NCBI GenBank assembly: GCA_043802345.1
Contig: JAZDLC010000350.1
Location: forward strand, 1 to 17,404
Origin: JAZDLC01 sp043802345
GTDB lineage: Bacteria; Planctomycetota; B15-G4; JADJEK01
Length of the DNA stretch: 17,404 nt
Direction: 5' to 3'
Shown here: positions 15,148 to 17,404 of the stretch, one piece after another
Position numbering within the stretch: the first letter of the stretch is position 1
Layout: the number at the start of each line of letters is the position of its first letter
The notes under the pieces: generated by a model
Seen by the model: only the letters and a program-made list of their open reading frames with translations
Databases searched by the model: none
What the model was told of the DNA's origin: nothing
Made by a program: the position numbers and the translations under genes

Positions 15148-17404
15148 GTGACCGAGACCAAACCCGGCCTCCTGGCTCAGGTCAAGAGCTACCCGGCCAC
15201 CTTCTGGGTGGCCAACACGATGGAGATTTTCGAACGGATGGCGTGGTACGGTTTCTACGCCATCGCCGGGCTGTACATGACGGGACCGGTTGAGACAGGG
15301 GGGCTTGGATTCACGGAGGTTGAGCGCGGCAACATCGTCGCGATCGTGCCTTTTTTCCTCTACATCTTCCCGGTCATCACCGGCGCGCTTGCGGACCGGT
15401 ACGGCTACAAGAAGATGTTCATCATCGCCTATTGCGGGATGGTCATCTCCTATTACTTGCTGGGCCAGGCAACCACGGTGCCCACCTTCCTGCTCGCCTT
15501 CATGATGGTGGCGGTGGCCGCGGCAATCTTCAAGCCGGTGGTCGTGGGAACGGTCGCCAGGGTCACCGACGAAAGCAACTCGAGCACCGGTTTCGGCGTC
15601 TTCTACATGATGGTCAACGTCGGCGGCTTCCTCGGGCCGATCGTCGCCGGCATCGTCCGCGGAGCGAGCTGGGACTACGTCTTCGTTGCCTGCAGCTGCT
15701 GGGCCGCCATCAACCTCATCATCGTGCTGCTGTTCTACAAGGACCCGTCGACAGAGTCCGGTTCAGTGGGGGCGCGTTCCTTCCGCAAGGTCATGGATGA
15801 CGCCGTGGAGGTACTGGGGAACCTGCGGCTCTTCATGACCGTCTTCGTCATCCTCATCGCGCGGATGATTCCCGGCTTCGGCGCCGACTGGTTCGGCTGG
15901 AAGGAGTGCTGGATCTTCATCGGCTGCTGGCTGGCACTGAGCGTAATCTGGGACCTGACCATGCCGAAGGGGAGTGGCCGCCCCGACTACAATGGCGGCC
16001 ATGAACGCAATCCTCTGCTGAAGCGCATGCACTGCAGCAACTGGCGCTTCGCCCTCTTCCTGCTGATCATGTCGGGCTTCTGGACCAGCTTCAACCAGAT
16101 CTTTGTGACCATGCCGAATTACATCCGCGACTACGTCGACACATCCAGGATGGTCGACCTTGGCCGAACCACTTTCGGGTGGTTCGGCAAACCGGATTGG
16201 ATCGACAATCTCGCCGCCATCGAGGAGACCGAGCTGCTCAACAAGTTCGATGAGCTTTCGCGCCAAGCCCGCGGGCTGGACTCGATGGTGACCCTGAGCG
16301 ACGAGGAGTTCGCCGAGCTTGGAGAAGATGTCAGGGGAAAGCTCGAGGAGTGCGGCAAGGATGAGGAGCTGTCGAAGGAGCGCCGCGCGACGGCCGAACG
16401 GTTGCTCGCGCCGATCGACGAGGACGCCCTGAAGGAGCTGAAGAAGAAGCCGGACCCGAACAAGGGTGATGGCGCCGGCAGCGGACCCGACCCACAGGCT
16501 GTCGCCACCCTTCACGACGCCGTGGAAAAGGGAAATCTGTTCCTCAGGGAGATCGAACAGGAGCGCCTGGCCAAGGAGCTTCCGGACGATCCCAGCCTGA
16601 GTGATGACTATCGCGCCGAGCTGGAGACGCTGGTCGCGCGGCTGAACGCGCCGGAAGCGACGAAGCCTCTGACACCCGTCGACCTGGTCGAGGGTGCGCG
16701 CGCCATACTCCAGTACAAGGTGCGAATGCAGCCGACCGAGTTGGGTGCGCTGCTGCTCGCGGTCCCGTCCGGCCCGCAGGATGTCGGAGAAGAACTACTC
16801 GATCGCGCCGTGCTGACGGTGAACAAGCGGTTGGAATCGAAGGGAAAGGACATCTTCGAGGAGAAGGACGAGGATGCCCTGAAGACGACGCTCCGAGGAC
16901 TCATGAGTGGCGGCGTCTGGCCGTCCGCCGAGGAGGTGTCGGCGGCCTGCGAAAGCCTTTCCACTCCGGAGCGGGAGGTCGAACCGAAGGTGCTGGCAGA
17001 GGGCGTGCGCGACCTCGCCTACCGCCCGGCCATCTGGGAGCGCGTGGATCGAGGCCGCCAGGTCCAGCCGGAGCACATCGTCAACTTCGACGCCGGCGCC
17101 ATCGTCCTCCTGCAGGTGCTGATCTCATTCCTCATGGCGAAGTTCCACCGCTTCACCACCATGATCGTGGGCATGTTCATCGCGGCCGTCGGAGTCGGCC
17201 TGTCCATGTTGGCTGGAGGCACGATGCTCGGGCCGGTCGGCGGCCTGTTGATCGTTGTCATCGGCGGAATCATCATCTTCGCCATCGGCGAGATGATGGC
17301 CAGCCCCACCAGCCAGGAGTACGTCGGCCGCATCGCCCCCAAGGAGAAGGTCGCCACCTACATGGGGTACTACTTCGTGTCGATGGCACTCGGCAACCTC
17401 TTCG
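15148..17404 (+). CDS. POT/PTR2-type proton-coupled transporter with large TM7-TM8 insertion (partial, continues past right edge)
   Basis: An MFS transporter of the proton-dependent oligopeptide (POT) type. The frame is open from a GTG at 15148 (AGGAG 10 bases upstream) to the window edge, 752 residues. TM1 carries MEIFERMAWYG, the ExxER motif linked to proton coupling in this family (Glu26, Glu29, Arg30). GALADRYGYKKM (79-90) is the MFS loop 2-3 motif. Helices lie near 27-45, 64-84, 90-106, 111-130, 150-170 and 177-197, then two candidate HA/HB helices (228-245, 255-272), then TM7 (301-320, FWTSFNQIF). Residues 333-645 are hydrophilic, highly charged and mostly helical, an insertion where bacterial relatives have a short loop. 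Helices resume at 651-666, 671-688, 697-717 and 738-752. The substrate may be di/tripeptides but is not proven. A 135-base gap separates it from the ROK gene. The last helices lie outside the window. Confidence 0.82.
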   Translation, partial: MTETKPGLLAQVKSYPATFWVANTMEIFERMAWYGFYAIAGLYMTGPVETGGLGFTEVERGNIVAIVPFFLYIFPVITGALADRYGYKKMFIIAYCGMVISYYLLGQATTVPTFLLAFMMVAVAAAIFKPVVVGTVARVTDESNSSTGFGVFYMMVNVGGFLGPIVAGIVRGASWDYVFVACSCWAAINLIIVLLFYKDPSTESGSVGARSFRKVMDDAVEVLGNLRLFMTVFVILIARMIPGFGADWFGWKECWIFIGCWLALSVIWDLTMPKGSGRPDYNGGHERNPLLKRMHCSNWRFALFLLIMSGFWTSFNQIFVTMPNYIRDYVDTSRMVDLGRTTFGWFGKPDWIDNLAAIEETELLNKFDELSRQARGLDSMVTLSDEEFAELGEDVRGKLEECGKDEELSKERRATAERLLAPIDEDALKELKKKPDPNKGDGAGSGPDPQAVATLHDAVEKGNLFLREIEQERLAKELPDDPSLSDDYRAELETLVARLNAPEATKPLTPVDLVEGARAILQYKVRMQPTELGALLLAVPSGPQDVGEELLDRAVLTVNKRLESKGKDIFEEKDEDALKTTLRGLMSGGVWPSAEEVSAACESLSTPEREVEPKVLAEGVRDLAYRPAIWERVDRGRQVQPEHIVNFDAGAIVLLQVLISFLMAKFHRFTTMIVGMFIAAVGVGLSMLAGGTMLGPVGGLLIVVIGGIIIFAIGEMMASPTSQEYVGRIAPKEKVATYMGYYFVSMALGNLF
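16163..16188 (+). other. Intragenic hairpin at the start of the transporter insertion
   Basis: GCCGAACCAC (16163-16172) and its exact reverse complement (16179-16188) enclose TTTCGG. The stem lies within the transporter coding sequence at codons 339-347, where the long soluble insertion begins. It may be chance, an mRNA structure slowing translation at a domain boundary, or a trace of an insertion event. Confidence 0.3.

Noticed and set aside
1..17404. Defence system, prophage or transposon
   Set aside because: No nuclease, helicase, integrase, transposase, toxin-antitoxin pair or terminal repeats could be recognised on either strand.

Overview
The window is GC-rich, densely coded bacterial DNA without rRNA, tRNA, CRISPR, transposase or phage genes. 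Nearly every product has an export signal or membrane anchor (signal peptides, one lipobox), so a Gram-negative-type envelope is likely. The mix of secreted GH29 and GH38 glycosidases, FG-GAP and kelch propeller proteins, HEAT proteins and a CAP-TPR-HEAT fusion resembles large-genome Planctomycetota or similar PVC/Acidobacteriota-like environmental bacteria. That placement is inference from gene style only.

Left block (1-5139, minus strand): three exported-protein genes read leftwards. A seven-bladed kelch protein is followed by a GH29 alpha-L-fucosidase with a CBM32-like module, then a GH38 alpha-mannosidase-like protein that runs off the left edge. The mannosidase uses a GTG start whose ribosome site overlaps the fucosidase stop. 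The pair looks like a small locus for trimming fucose- and mannose-containing glycans outside the cytoplasm.

Centre (5140-9810): a divergent intergenic region with two dyad symmetries, one a perfect 22-bp palindrome, separates the kelch gene from a plus-strand FG-GAP/PPC-like protein. The start region of that protein looks frameshifted at a TTTT run. Then come a decayed alpha/beta-hydrolase-like remnant, a minus-strand HEAT protein with a very acidic tail, and a minus-strand three-helix GIDE-LemA membrane fusion.

Right block (9867-17404, plus strand): a probable operon holds a secreted CAP-TPR-HEAT protein, a PhoD-like phosphoesterase lipoprotein and a ROK-family kinase-like protein. It is followed by a POT/PTR2-type proton-coupled transporter that runs off the right edge and carries an unusual soluble insertion of about 310 residues between transmembrane helices 7 and 8.

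I found no convincing defence or mobile system. The most noteworthy items are the transporter insertion, the GIDE-LemA and CAP-TPR-HEAT architectures, the probable 5' frameshift in the FG-GAP gene, the dyads at 5182-5203 and 5254-5280, and a CRP-like inverted repeat inside the mannosidase gene.
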